A stretch of DNA of 64,000 nucleotides, from the NCBI GenBank assembly GCA_003168335.1, contig PMSM01000003.1, positions 434,001-498,000 of the forward strand, given 5' to 3'. Source of the DNA: Blastocatellia bacterium. Its GTDB lineage: Bacteria; Acidobacteriota; Blastocatellia; Pyrinomonadales; Pyrinomonadaceae. Under the pieces are notes generated by a model. It did no database searches. It was not told the DNA's origin and was given only the letters and a program-made list of their open reading frames with translations. Positions 55,321 through 64,000 of this stretch are shown piece after piece. Positions within the stretch are counted from its first letter, which is position 1; the number at the start of each line of letters is the position of its first letter. Position numbers and translations under genes: made by a program.

Positions 55321-56090
55321 TTATTACTCGCTGTTTTCGTCCCCCACGCTTCGCCCCGCTGATTGATCCCATCAAGCGCGCGCTGTAGTTCGTCGCGCTT
55401 CGCTTTCAGCGCTTCTTCATTCGCGTCAGCAGCGACGTAGATTGGCGGCGCGATGTCCACCCGCGCGCGGGTGTATGGTTTCGGCACCTGGAACCCGTCC
55501 CAGCTTTTCTTTGCTTCCCAAAATCTCCTGGCAGTAATCGTGAACGGCAGAATAGGATTGCCGGTCTTCTTGGCCAGCAATACCGCGCCCATTTTGGCCA
55601 CGTAGCGTGGCCCTTTCGGACCGTCGATGGTAAACGCCGTCGGACAGCTGGCGCGCATCAGTCGCACCATCTCAACGACCGCGCCGGTAGCCCCGCGAGT
55701 CGATGAACCGCGGGCGGCGCCATACCCGAATCGCTGAATGAAGCGGGCGATGTACTCGCCGTCAAAACTCCGCGAAGTCATGACGACGATGCGACGGTGA
55801 CGCCAGAAATAAGTCGAGAGAAAGACCCGATTGTGCCAGAAGGTATAAATCGGCAACCTGCCGTCGCGCGCTGCCGCTTCCCAGTTTTCCCAACCTTCGA
55901 TCCTGAACTTAACCGTCCGGCCGATCATTTTGATCAGCATAAAGAAAACCAGATCAGCAGCGCGAATCACGACGCGATCCATAAACGAATAGGTCGAGAG
56001 GCGAGCAAAAGAGTAGGCGCGATCGATGTTGGCTGAAGGCGAGTGTTTTTTCGCACCAGCTGCGGGTGGTTGGGTGGAAACCTGCATCAC
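55299..56090 (-). CDS. lysophospholipid acyltransferase-like (DUF374)
   Basis: YTFWHNRVFLSTYFWRHRRIVVMTSRSFDGEYIARFIQRFGYGAARGSSTRGATGAVVEM...TIDGPKGPRYVAKMGAVLLAKKTGNPI. Confidence 0.92.
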   Translation of the reverse strand: MMQVSTQPPAAGAKKHSPSANIDRAYSFARLSTYSFMDRVVIRAADLVFFMLIKMIGRTVKFRIEGWENWEAAARDGRLPIYTFWHNRVFLSTYFWRHRRIVVMTSRSFDGEYIARFIQRFGYGAARGSSTRGATGAVVEMVRLMRASCPTAFTIDGPKGPRYVAKMGAVLLAKKTGNPILPFTITARRFWEAKKSWDGFQVPKPYTRARVDIAPPIYVAADANEEALKAKRDELQRALDGINQRGEAWGTKTASNKVRETDA

Positions 56091-56119
56091 TTTTTTCGGA
56101 TCAAAGCGCCAAGGGCGCG

Positions 56120-56370
56120 CAATGTAATAGCCTGGGCCAACGGCCCAGGTACGGACGCGATTGGAATTCCGAGCACTGAAGGTGCGTAATTGATCGGACT
56201 AAAACAGTTCATTCATGGTACTGCTCGAACCTATGTTTGATGCCGCGCCTTCAGCGCTCTCTAGTTAAGAAGGATGCAACTTACCTGGGGCGCTGCCCCA
56301 GGCTTTTGCATTCCGCGCCTTCGGCGCTTTACCCGGTCGCTACCGCTCCCGGTTCTGTACCTCTTCCCGG
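56120..56370. repeat. multi-hairpin cluster
   Basis: cctgggccaacggcccagg, cctggggcgctgccccagg, gcgccttcggcgc. Confidence 0.6.
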
Positions 56371-57288
56371 TCAATCGTAGATCCCCGGCTCGCCCGGCGG
56401 CCGGGTCTTCCAACGCCGGTGAATCCAGAGCCACTGATCAGGATAACGCCGCACGTACTTCTCAACTACATCGGTAAACAGTTGAGTCAGGCGCCGCACG
56501 TCATCTTCATCATCGCCGGATCGTTCGAATCGGAGCGGCTCGTCAATCTTCAGGAGAAAACGCCGGCGGTGTCGATCCCATGGAGCAAACACCGGCAACA
56601 CGGCAGCCTCGGTGCGCAGCGCAAGTTTGGCCAGCATGAAAGTCGTCGATGCCTGCACGTCAAAAAAGTCGACGAAGATTGCTTCGCGGTCCAGCGTGTT
56701 TAGATCAACCAGAATCCCGAGCAGGCCGCCCATCTGGAGGATCTGAAGCATCTCGCGCGCGGCCGAGCGCTTGTCGATAGTGCGATTGCCGAGACGCGTG
56801 CGCCGCTGATCGACCAGTTTTTCAATCTTCGGATTATCGATCCGGCGCACCAGAAAGCTCAAAGGATGTCCGAACAGCGAAAGCGCAAAACTCGAAAGCT
56901 CCCAGGCCCCCACATGGCCAGTGAAAAGAATGATACCGCGGCCACTTTCACGGGCCGCGTCGATGTGTTCCAGCCCTTCGCACTCAACCATGCTTTGCAA
57001 AGTCCGAGGGTCAGCGGTCGTGAAGTGACTGAAGACTCCGAGCAGCCGGCCCAGACTTTCAAAACAACCGTGCAGCAAAAGCCGGCGCCGGCTTTGATCC
57101 AATTCCGGAAATGCGAGCTCTAAATTTCTGAGGCCGGTGCGCCGCAAGCGGCCGGAAAAATAGTAAGCGCCACGGCCTAACTTTGCGCACAGGAACAAAG
57201 CCACCCGCAGCGGCAGCCGGCCGAAAACGAATAGCAGCGAGCCGGCCATCAGGTATTCGAGATTAATTTGCAGGTTGGATTTGCTCAT
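56371..57288 (-). CDS. LpxL/HtrB-type lipid A acyltransferase
   Basis: GRGIILFTGHVGAWELSSFALSLFGHPLSFLVRRIDNPKIEKLVDQRRTRLGN. Confidence 0.9.
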   Translation of the reverse strand: MSKSNLQINLEYLMAGSLLFVFGRLPLRVALFLCAKLGRGAYYFSGRLRRTGLRNLELAFPELDQSRRRLLLHGCFESLGRLLGVFSHFTTADPRTLQSMVECEGLEHIDAARESGRGIILFTGHVGAWELSSFALSLFGHPLSFLVRRIDNPKIEKLVDQRRTRLGNRTIDKRSAAREMLQILQMGGLLGILVDLNTLDREAIFVDFFDVQASTTFMLAKLALRTEAAVLPVFAPWDRHRRRFLLKIDEPLRFERSGDDEDDVRRLTQLFTDVVEKYVRRYPDQWLWIHRRWKTRPPGEPGIYD

Positions 57289-57340
57289 CAGCGGCCGCGA
57301 TTGAGAGGTGAGTGTAGCGCATGCCCGGTGATGAGCAAAA

Positions 57341-57484
57341 ATTTGGAGTGCGCCGACTTGTCGGCGCTTTGGTTCGGAGTACGGCCTTTAGGCGGATGTT
57401 ACGGAGGATGCAAGGTCCGCCTGAAGGCGGAACTCCGAACAATCCAAAGCGGCGTCGCGCTATGCTTGCCGCCGCACTCCAAAT
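57341..57484. repeat. TTTGGAGTGCG hairpin element containing a second nested inverted repeat
   Basis: Outer tttggagtgcgccgacttgtcggcgctttgg...ccaaagcggcgtcgcgc...gccgccgcactccaaat; inner ttcggagtacggcctttaggcgga...tccgcctgaaggcggaactccgaa. Confidence 0.8.
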
Positions 57485-57602
57485 CGCCTCGTCACCTGTC
57501 CCTTCCTCTGATATATTCTGCAACGCGATCGGCGAACTCATCGTATTCCACAATTGGGAAAGGCCTTCGGCTAAATCTCTCCGCTGCCGAATATTTCAAC
57601 CA

Positions 57603-58359
57603 GATGATCCAGAGCGGTCACGACAAGTGCCGGATCCTCATCGTTGAGTGTGATGACGACATTCGTGCCGGTTTGGCCCGGGACTTGAACCAGCTCGGCC
57701 ATGAAGTGACTTTGGAAAGCGAGCGAGACAAAGCGCTGGCTCGGGCGGACCTGGCGCAGTTTGATCTGCTGGTCAGCGATCTGGTTGATCGCGACTCGGC
57801 AACTGAGCCGGAGAGCGTGAGATCGTTCAAGATGGCCGTGACCAGTCTGCAAACGCGGCGCACAATTGCCGAGCTGCACGACATCATCGAGAAGACCCTC
57901 CTCTTCAAACTTCAACACATCGATGGCGATCAGAAGGCCGTTCGGGAAAAGATCGACCTGGAGTTGCCCAGCGATCTGACGCTGATGAACACCGTGCTCG
58001 AGTATCTGCTGGATCGGGTAGCAAGGTTGGGCTTGATCAAAATAGAGCAATCGAATTTGTTCGTCGCGTTGGACGAAGCGTTTGTGAATGCAGTGAAGCA
58101 CGGCAATCGAAACGATCCGTCAAAGTTGCTGCGCGTTACTGCTGAGCTGTCGGCCCACGAAGCCATCTTCACGGTCGAAGACGAAGGCGATGGTTTTGAC
58201 GTACGCGAGATTCCCGATCCACGTGACCCGGCGAATCTTTTCAAATCCTCCGGCCGTGGTGTCCTGCTGATCTACAACATCATGGACGAAGTCGAGTACA
58301 GCGAACGCGGCACGCGACTGAAAATGGTCAAGCGTCCGGAAGGTCTGTCCCCCAATTAA
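57603..58359 (+). CDS. truncated receiver-like domain fused to RsbW/HATPase_c_2-type ATP-binding domain
   Basis: CRILIVECDDDIRAGLARDLNQLGHEV...FDLLVSDL; FVALDEAFVNAVKHGNRNDPSKLLRV...VEDEGDGFD...SGRGVLLIYNIMDEV. Confidence 0.8.
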
Positions 58360-58384
58360 GGACGTGAGGTAAAGAGAACTAATC

Positions 58385-58550
58385 ATTTTCCATTTGTCGT
58401 TTTCCATCATTCTTCGCGGCCGTTCGTGTGTTTTAGTGGATCGTTCTTCATTTCTCAGCTACGCACACGACCCACGAAGTACACTAAGCAACACTAAATG
58501 AATGCCGCAGATGGCGAATGAAAAATGTCAAATGACAAATGGAAAATGAT
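58385..58550. repeat. inverted heptamer element, copy 1, overlapping start of 58525 gene
   Basis: attttcc atttgtc gttttcc atcattc ... gaatgaa aaatgtc aaatgac aaatgga aaatgat. Confidence 0.8.
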
Positions 58551-60033
58551 CCGGTCGATTCGCAACCTGATTCTGCTTGCGCTGACGGCCGGAGTGCCGC
58601 GAATCGTTGGCGCGCTCTTTGTGCACAAAGAGCCTTTCGGCGACGCGTACTGCTACATTGAGCAGGCGACGATGATGCGAGGTAAGATCGTCGGCGGCTA
58701 TCTTGCCATCGAAAACTTTTACGGATTTTGGCTTCCGCTGTATCAATTCTTTTGCTCAATTGTCTCGGTCCCATTTAACCATCCGGTTTACGTCAGCAGG
58801 TTAGTGGCGGCGTCGGCTGGAACCGGCGTCTGCGTCCTGGTTTATGTATTCAGTTACTTGCTGACCTCAAACCAGCGACTATCGCTCGCGGCTTTTCTGG
58901 CGATTGCTTTCAATCCGTTTCATCTGGAGTATTCATTTTCCGCGATGACCGACATCCCGCATGCACTGTTGGTGATGTTGTGCCTCTATTTTGTGATCAC
59001 CGATCGCTGGAAGCTCGCCGCGTTGATGGGAGCTGCGGCCTGCCTGATTCGACTGGAAAGTTGGATGCTGATTTTGCTGGTACCGGCGATTCAGGTGATG
59101 CGCCGGCGGACGTGGCCCGTTCTGACCGCGCTGATCCTTTCGACGGGCCCGGCGATCTGGCTGTTCATCTGCTGGAAGACCACCGGAGATCCACTGGCGT
59201 CTTTCCACGCCCACAATCAATATATGGCCGCCCGACTGCTGGCGCATCCGGAATTCACTCGGCTGACTCTCGACCGTTTGTGGAGCGATGCGAACCGCCT
59301 CGCTTACTCGGTGAACGTCGCCGTCATGGTCGGATGCCTGGCGGCGTTGTGGTTTGTCTTCCGCGAATGGCGCAACGGCGCGCGCGAACGTAAAGCGTTT
59401 GGGTTTACAAACCCGATGGTTTGCCTCGCGTTCTTTTTCGCTTACCTCAGCTTCATCCTGTTTGCGTACCTGACCAAGAACAATACCGACATCTGGCCTC
59501 GCTATGGCCTGATACTGTTCTCGCTTGGCTTGCCGTTGCTCGCGTACGCGGCTCAGCAAATCTTTAGAGGTCGAGCGGCTTTGGCTCAGGTGGTGCTGAT
59601 AATTGCAATCTTGATTGGGTTCGTTCAACTGAAGACCCAGGTTGAGGATCTGGCGCGATTCGTGACCCAGAAGACTCGGCCTGAGACTATCGCGAACTAT
59701 TTAAAGAAAGAATACGCTTCCGATCCATCGATCAAGATTTTCTGCGATAGCCCCGAAGTAAGGATCATCTCCGGGATTCCCGGAGACCATTTCTATCATT
59801 CTTTTTTTGACGGTGTGCCGAAAGATCGGGAAGGCTTCGTCGGTTTCCTGCGAACCAAAGGCATAAAGTTCCTGATGATTCCGGAAGAAGATGAAACCTC
59901 AACGCCCAGTCAGTTGTTTCCCCCCGGTCGGGTGAAAGACACTGGCGCATTCGAAGACGTGATCCCGCCGCCGGACGACCGGCGCGCCGACAGTCTCTAC
60001 CGAGTTCGCGACGTGAAGTCGCCGGCAGGATAG
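58525..60033 (+). CDS. polytopic membrane protein, GT39/ArnT-like glycosyltransferase
   Basis: About 10 TM segments; HKEPFGDAYCYIEQATMM near N-terminus. Confidence 0.75.
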   Translation: MSNDKWKMIRSIRNLILLALTAGVPRIVGALFVHKEPFGDAYCYIEQATMMRGKIVGGYLAIENFYGFWLPLYQFFCSIVSVPFNHPVYVSRLVAASAGTGVCVLVYVFSYLLTSNQRLSLAAFLAIAFNPFHLEYSFSAMTDIPHALLVMLCLYFVITDRWKLAALMGAAACLIRLESWMLILLVPAIQVMRRRTWPVLTALILSTGPAIWLFICWKTTGDPLASFHAHNQYMAARLLAHPEFTRLTLDRLWSDANRLAYSVNVAVMVGCLAALWFVFREWRNGARERKAFGFTNPMVCLAFFFAYLSFILFAYLTKNNTDIWPRYGLILFSLGLPLLAYAAQQIFRGRAALAQVVLIIAILIGFVQLKTQVEDLARFVTQKTRPETIANYLKKEYASDPSIKIFCDSPEVRIISGIPGDHFYHSFFDGVPKDREGFVGFLRTKGIKFLMIPEEDETSTPSQLFPPGRVKDTGAFEDVIPPPDDRRADSLYRVRDVKSPAG

Positions 60034-60077
60034 AGAGAAACCCGGGATAGTGTTCCGTTAGTCTGGCGGATGCGATC

Positions 60078-60246
60078 ACCATTTTTCATTTATCATTCGC
60101 CATTCTTCTTCGTGTGATTTCGTGGATCGTTCTTCATTTCTCAGCGAAACGAACGATCCACGAAGTGACACGAAGCAACTCTAACTAAATCCCAAGTGGC
60201 AGATGAAAAATGTCAAATGAGAAATGGGAAATAACAAATGGAAAAT
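60078..60246. repeat. inverted heptamer element, copy 2, overlapping start of 60210 gene
   Basis: accattt ttcattt atcattc gccattc ... ggcagat gaaaaat gtcaaat gagaaat gggaaat aacaaat ggaaaat; shares exact 24-nt GTGGATCGTTCTTCATTTCTCAGC with copy 1. Confidence 0.8.
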
Positions 60247-61781
60247 CGCTCCTTTCCGCCTGGCGCTGGTGGTTGCCGCCGGCGGCCCTCTCTCTGATCC
60301 TCATACTGGTTTTTGTCGATCCGTTCATTGGAGACTGGGATGCGCTGGAATATACGGTCAGCGCCCTGCGCGGGCTACCTTCGTCGATGGCTCTGGGACG
60401 AAGCCTGTTCATTTTTTATAATCACGGCCTCTATGTCATCGCGCACGCGGTGTTCAATCTGCCACCCCAGCGGGCTTATCTGTTGTTCAAGTACACAGTC
60501 GTCGCGCAGGGTCCGCTAGCGGTCGTTGCCTGCTGGACACTGACTCGCGATCTCACTCACTCGCGTCATGCGGCCACGATCGCAGCGTTGCTCGTGACCT
60601 TCTCGCCGGTGTTTCTCATTTACAGCGGCCAGGTGATGACCGACGTTCCCGCGCTGCTGCTGCTGACCCTGGCGCTGCTCGTTCATCTGCGGGGCCTGCA
60701 ACAAAGACGAATCTGGCTGGTTTTGTTTGGCGCTGCGCTGCTCGGTGCCGGGGTGAATCTGCGCGAGACAGCAGGTTTTTATGCTCCGTGGTTGGTATTC
60801 GCCCCGTTTGTTTGCGGATGGCGGCCCAGCCGCCGAGGATTATTGCTGGTAGGGCTATCGTGTCTGATCTTTATGATTTTCGCCGGTTCCAGTTTTGCTT
60901 TTTGGTTTCTCGCCGATCCGACTTATCGCGCCGCCTGGTACGGTTGGCGAGAATCAATGCGCCTAGAATCGGCGCTGCATCCAGTTTCAATCCGCACCGT
61001 TTGGCCATGGTTCGCTTTCTTCCTGGTCACCGCGCCGCTGGTGGTGCTCACTTTGCCCATGGCCGGCGTCGCCGAATGGCGCAAGCACAGGCTTTCTCCC
61101 ATCTTGTTACTCGCGGCCGTGGGCTTGTTTGCAAACCTGCTGCTGCTTCTGAATTACAGCACAGCCATCGGTTGGCGCTATCTTTTGACCGGGCTGCCGG
61201 CGCTCGTTCCTCTAAGTTCGTACTATCTCGTTCAGTCACTGACCAGGCGGTTCGAAAAGGAGCTTTGGGCGTTCTTAGCATCAGTTACTACGATCGCCTT
61301 GATTGCTGTTTTGTGCGGAGCGTATTTGTGGCCGATGAGGAGCGGTACTGTGAAAGTGAGGGCCGGGGCGAAAGAATATGACCGGGAGCTGCTGAAGCTT
61401 CCGCGCGACGCGGTGATGATCTCCGGCGCCCAGACGGTCGCGGTCAAGTATTGGCGCGGCATAGGCTCAGGCGAATGGGACACGATTGGCCCCGGGGCGG
61501 GCTGGCCTGGCTCGCAATTGGGTTCAGTGATTACTGGCTACTTGAACCAGGAACGGCACGTGTTTCTTGATGCCAACCCGCTTTGGTGGCAGCCGTGCGG
61601 GTGGCACGTCAGTGAGATTAAAGAGCTGACCAGACTCCGCTTTCATTTTCGCCGGGTCGCGCCGACAGTTTACGAAATCCGGCCGAATGATGATCCATCG
61701 GCGACAGATCAGCCTCGACTGGAAAATCTCCTGCCAGAGAACCGGCCCGCAGAGGTGAAGCGGTGTTTTAATTCGGAGTGA
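60210..61781 (+). CDS. polytopic membrane protein, GT39/ArnT-like glycosyltransferase
   Basis: FVDPFIGDWDALEYTVSALRGLP..., multiple TM segments. Confidence 0.78.
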   Translation: MSNEKWEITNGKSLLSAWRWWLPPAALSLILILVFVDPFIGDWDALEYTVSALRGLPSSMALGRSLFIFYNHGLYVIAHAVFNLPPQRAYLLFKYTVVAQGPLAVVACWTLTRDLTHSRHAATIAALLVTFSPVFLIYSGQVMTDVPALLLLTLALLVHLRGLQQRRIWLVLFGAALLGAGVNLRETAGFYAPWLVFAPFVCGWRPSRRGLLLVGLSCLIFMIFAGSSFAFWFLADPTYRAAWYGWRESMRLESALHPVSIRTVWPWFAFFLVTAPLVVLTLPMAGVAEWRKHRLSPILLLAAVGLFANLLLLLNYSTAIGWRYLLTGLPALVPLSSYYLVQSLTRRFEKELWAFLASVTTIALIAVLCGAYLWPMRSGTVKVRAGAKEYDRELLKLPRDAVMISGAQTVAVKYWRGIGSGEWDTIGPGAGWPGSQLGSVITGYLNQERHVFLDANPLWWQPCGWHVSEIKELTRLRFHFRRVAPTVYEIRPNDDPSATDQPRLENLLPENRPAEVKRCFNSE

Positions 61782-61786
61782 GAAAA

Positions 61787-64000
61787 CTACGCCGTTCGCA
61801 ACTGCACCGGTGAGGGAACTGCCGCGGGCTGAGAGGGGACGAAGAAGTCGCCCGCGCCGGGGAACAGGCTCTCTTGCCAGTGAGGCTTCTTCGAAATCCA
61901 GGATGACACCGATTGGGCATCGACCGGCCGCGAGAACAGGTAACCCTGTCCGTACTGGCACTTCAGTTTGCGCAACTGCGCCAGTTGACTCAGGGTCTCT
62001 ATGCCTTCGGCTACGACTTCCATGCCCATGTTTTCGGCGAGCGAGATGACCGTGCGAACGATCTCGATGTTTTCAGCCGCTTCGCCGATACGTCCCACAA
62101 ACGAGCGATCGATCTTCAGGGTATTGACCGGGAACCGGTGCAGATAACTCAGTGACGAATAGCCGGTGCCAAAATCATCGATGCTCAGTTGCACCCCGAG
62201 CGCCTTCAAGCGCTTCAGCAGTCGCGCCGCCATCTCGGCATTTTCCATCACCGCGCTCTCGGTAATTTCGAGTTTCAAATGCTTCGCGTCGACGTGTGTC
62301 TCGTCCAGAATATCCCGGATATTTTCGACGAGATCCGGCTGTGCTACTTGTTTGCCGGAAAGGTTGACGCTCATGAACAGCGAGCGATTGGCCGGTGATT
62401 GCCACTGCCACTGGCAAAGTTGCTGGCACGCGCGCTTCAGAATCCACAGTCCCAAAGGAACGATCAGGCCGGTATCTTCGGCCAGCGGAATAAAGTCGGA
62501 CGGATTAATGAACCCGCGCTCGGGATGCTGCCAACGAATCAGCGCTTCAAAGCCGGCGAGCTGTCCGTTCTCGAGCGCGACGATCGGCTGGTAGTAAACT
62601 CGCAGCTCTTCGCGTTCGATCGCCCGGCGCAGGTCGTTCTCCATTTGCAGCACATAGACGGCGTGCGTGTGCATACCCTTATCGAATACTTCGTAGCACG
62701 CTTTGCCCTGGGCCTTGGCGCGGTACATGGCCGTGTCCGCATCGCGCAGCATGTTTTCCGGATCGTCATAGCCGGTTGAACTGACGGCGATGCCGATGCT
62801 GGTGGTGGTAAAGACCTCGTGACCGCTAAGGTTGAAAGGCGATTGCAGTTTCTCCTGGATGCGGCGGGCCATGTTGGTCGCTTCGGCCTGATTGGGAATC
62901 CCATCAAGCAGGATTGCGAATTCGTCGCCGCCCAAACGCGCCACCATGTCCACTTCGCGAATACAGCTTTCCAGGCGCCGGGCCATCGTGATCAGCAGTT
63001 GGTCACCGATCGAGTGGCCCAGACTGTCGTTCACGTTCTTAAAGCGATCCAGGTCCAGAAACAGCACCGCAAACTGATAATCCTCGTGCTGCTTGGCGCG
63101 TTCAATTACGAATTTCAAGTTTTCAGCCAGCAGTGCGCGATTAGGCAGGTTGGTAAGCGCGTCGTGAAAAGCAGCACGACGAAAGTGGTCCTTGCTCTCT
63201 TGCAACTGGACGCTGATTCTTTCCTGCTCGGCGATATGCCGGCTCAGCTCTTCCACGTGGCGCTCAGCCTGTTCGGCGCGCGCCCTTTCGGCTTCGGCCC
63301 GATCGCGTTCGGCTTGCTCCGCCTGGGCTGATGTCGACTTAATTTCGTTGAGATATTTTTGATAAGTGAGATAGACGATTAGAATGATCGGTGTGGTGAC
63401 GAAAAGCACTGACATTCCGGCACGTTCTATGCCACTGGCAAGAGCACCCGCGACGGCCGCGCCAACCACGTAGGTCAGGGAGGTCCACATGTAATGAGAA
63501 TGCCAGGCGCGCCAGATCGATTTGTTCTGTTTGATCGCAATCAGGATCGCGCTGAGTCCGGTGTTTGAGAAATACTGCACCATCGCCATGGCGCCGATCG
63601 CCGCGATGAAGAACGACAGGTCATGCGATCTCAGCTCAGTCAGCGGCCCGAAGGCATAACGCATGACTCCGACGGTCAGCATCGTAGAGCACGCCATCAT
63701 CGAGGCGTTGAAGGCCACGATCAGGATCTTCTTGCCGGGACGGAGACCTTTGCTGACTCGCATGCCTGAACAGAGACCTTCGGCCGCCGCCAGGAGAATT
63801 CCCGGAAACCCGCCGTAGAGCAGCAGGACTAAAAAGATAAAAGTGTCCGAGACGGTGACGTTCGTATTAACCCGCGGAATCTGGACTGAGAAATACGAAC
63901 TGACTAACATCATGACCGCCGCCAGCACTAAGAACCGTAGATCCAATCGAGGCATCGGCAGCAGAAACGTCGAAAATGCCAGCGCGATGACGCCGAGGAC
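61787..64000 (-). CDS. membrane GGDEF-EAL protein (5' partial at right edge)
   Basis: RLGGDEFAILLDG; EALIRWQHPERG, DDFGTGYSSLSYL; frame stays open upstream of ATG 63955 (VLGVIALAFSTFLLP). Confidence 0.93.
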   Translation of the reverse strand, partial: VLGVIALAFSTFLLPMPRLDLRFLVLAAVMMLVSSYFSVQIPRVNTNVTVSDTFIFLVLLLYGGFPGILLAAAEGLCSGMRVSKGLRPGKKILIVAFNASMMACSTMLTVGVMRYAFGPLTELRSHDLSFFIAAIGAMAMVQYFSNTGLSAILIAIKQNKSIWRAWHSHYMWTSLTYVVGAAVAGALASGIERAGMSVLFVTTPIILIVYLTYQKYLNEIKSTSAQAEQAERDRAEAERARAEQAERHVEELSRHIAEQERISVQLQESKDHFRRAAFHDALTNLPNRALLAENLKFVIERAKQHEDYQFAVLFLDLDRFKNVNDSLGHSIGDQLLITMARRLESCIREVDMVARLGGDEFAILLDGIPNQAEATNMARRIQEKLQSPFNLSGHEVFTTTSIGIAVSSTGYDDPENMLRDADTAMYRAKAQGKACYEVFDKGMHTHAVYVLQMENDLRRAIEREELRVYYQPIVALENGQLAGFEALIRWQHPERGFINPSDFIPLAEDTGLIVPLGLWILKRACQQLCQWQWQSPANRSLFMSVNLSGKQVAQPDLVENIRDILDETHVDAKHLKLEITESAVMENAEMAARLLKRLKALGVQLSIDDFGTGYSSLSYLHRFPVNTLKIDRSFVGRIGEAAENIEIVRTVISLAENMGMEVVAEGIETLSQLAQLRKLKCQYGQGYLFSRPVDAQSVSSWISKKPHWQESLFPGAGDFFVPSQPAAVPSPVQLRTA

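Noticed and set aside
58933-59628. 231-aa minus-strand ORF opposite the first GT39-like gene
   Set aside because: Gln/Arg/Glu-rich antisense translation without motifs.
62166-63331. Plus-strand ORFs opposite the GGDEF-EAL gene
   Set aside because: Antisense of a gene with clear GGDEF and EAL motifs.

Overview
GC-rich bacterial chromosome window, probably Acidobacteriota-like (inferred from gene content, not proven). Main content: a complete alternative complex III operon (actABCDEF) followed by SCO1/SenC and aa3-type cytochrome c oxidase genes (about 28.2-42.2 kb, minus strand); a copper/metal-handling island (12.1-19.7 kb); a PerR-type regulator with peroxiredoxin and thioredoxin-like genes (20.6-22.3 kb); GTP-dependent PEPCK; a tricorn-like S41 protease; RsmE-PrmA-Era; two M20-type peptidases; two lipid-A-type acyltransferases; two GT39-like membrane proteins; and a GGDEF/EAL protein cut by the right edge. 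The most unusual layer is a dense population of short palindromic and hairpin repeats (at least six families) plus degenerate heptanucleotide/octanucleotide tandem arrays, often in inverted pairs. These occur between operon genes and also inside coding sequences. An exact 24-mer occurs twice in-frame inside actB and twice as an intergenic inverted repeat. Heptamer arrays encode hydrophobic N-termini of the SCO-like protein and ActE, and the first codons of two glycosyltransferases. A GC-rich palindromic element separates the two halves of a Ski2-like helicase. Several decayed genes were found by reading across frames: a frameshifted higB beside an intact higA, a zeta-toxin with frameshift and stop beside an intact partner gene, a frameshifted cation-transporter remnant, a peroxiredoxin-like C-terminal fragment, and a VOC C-terminal fragment at the 3' end of pepT. 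No tRNA, rRNA, CRISPR array or transposase gene was recognised.
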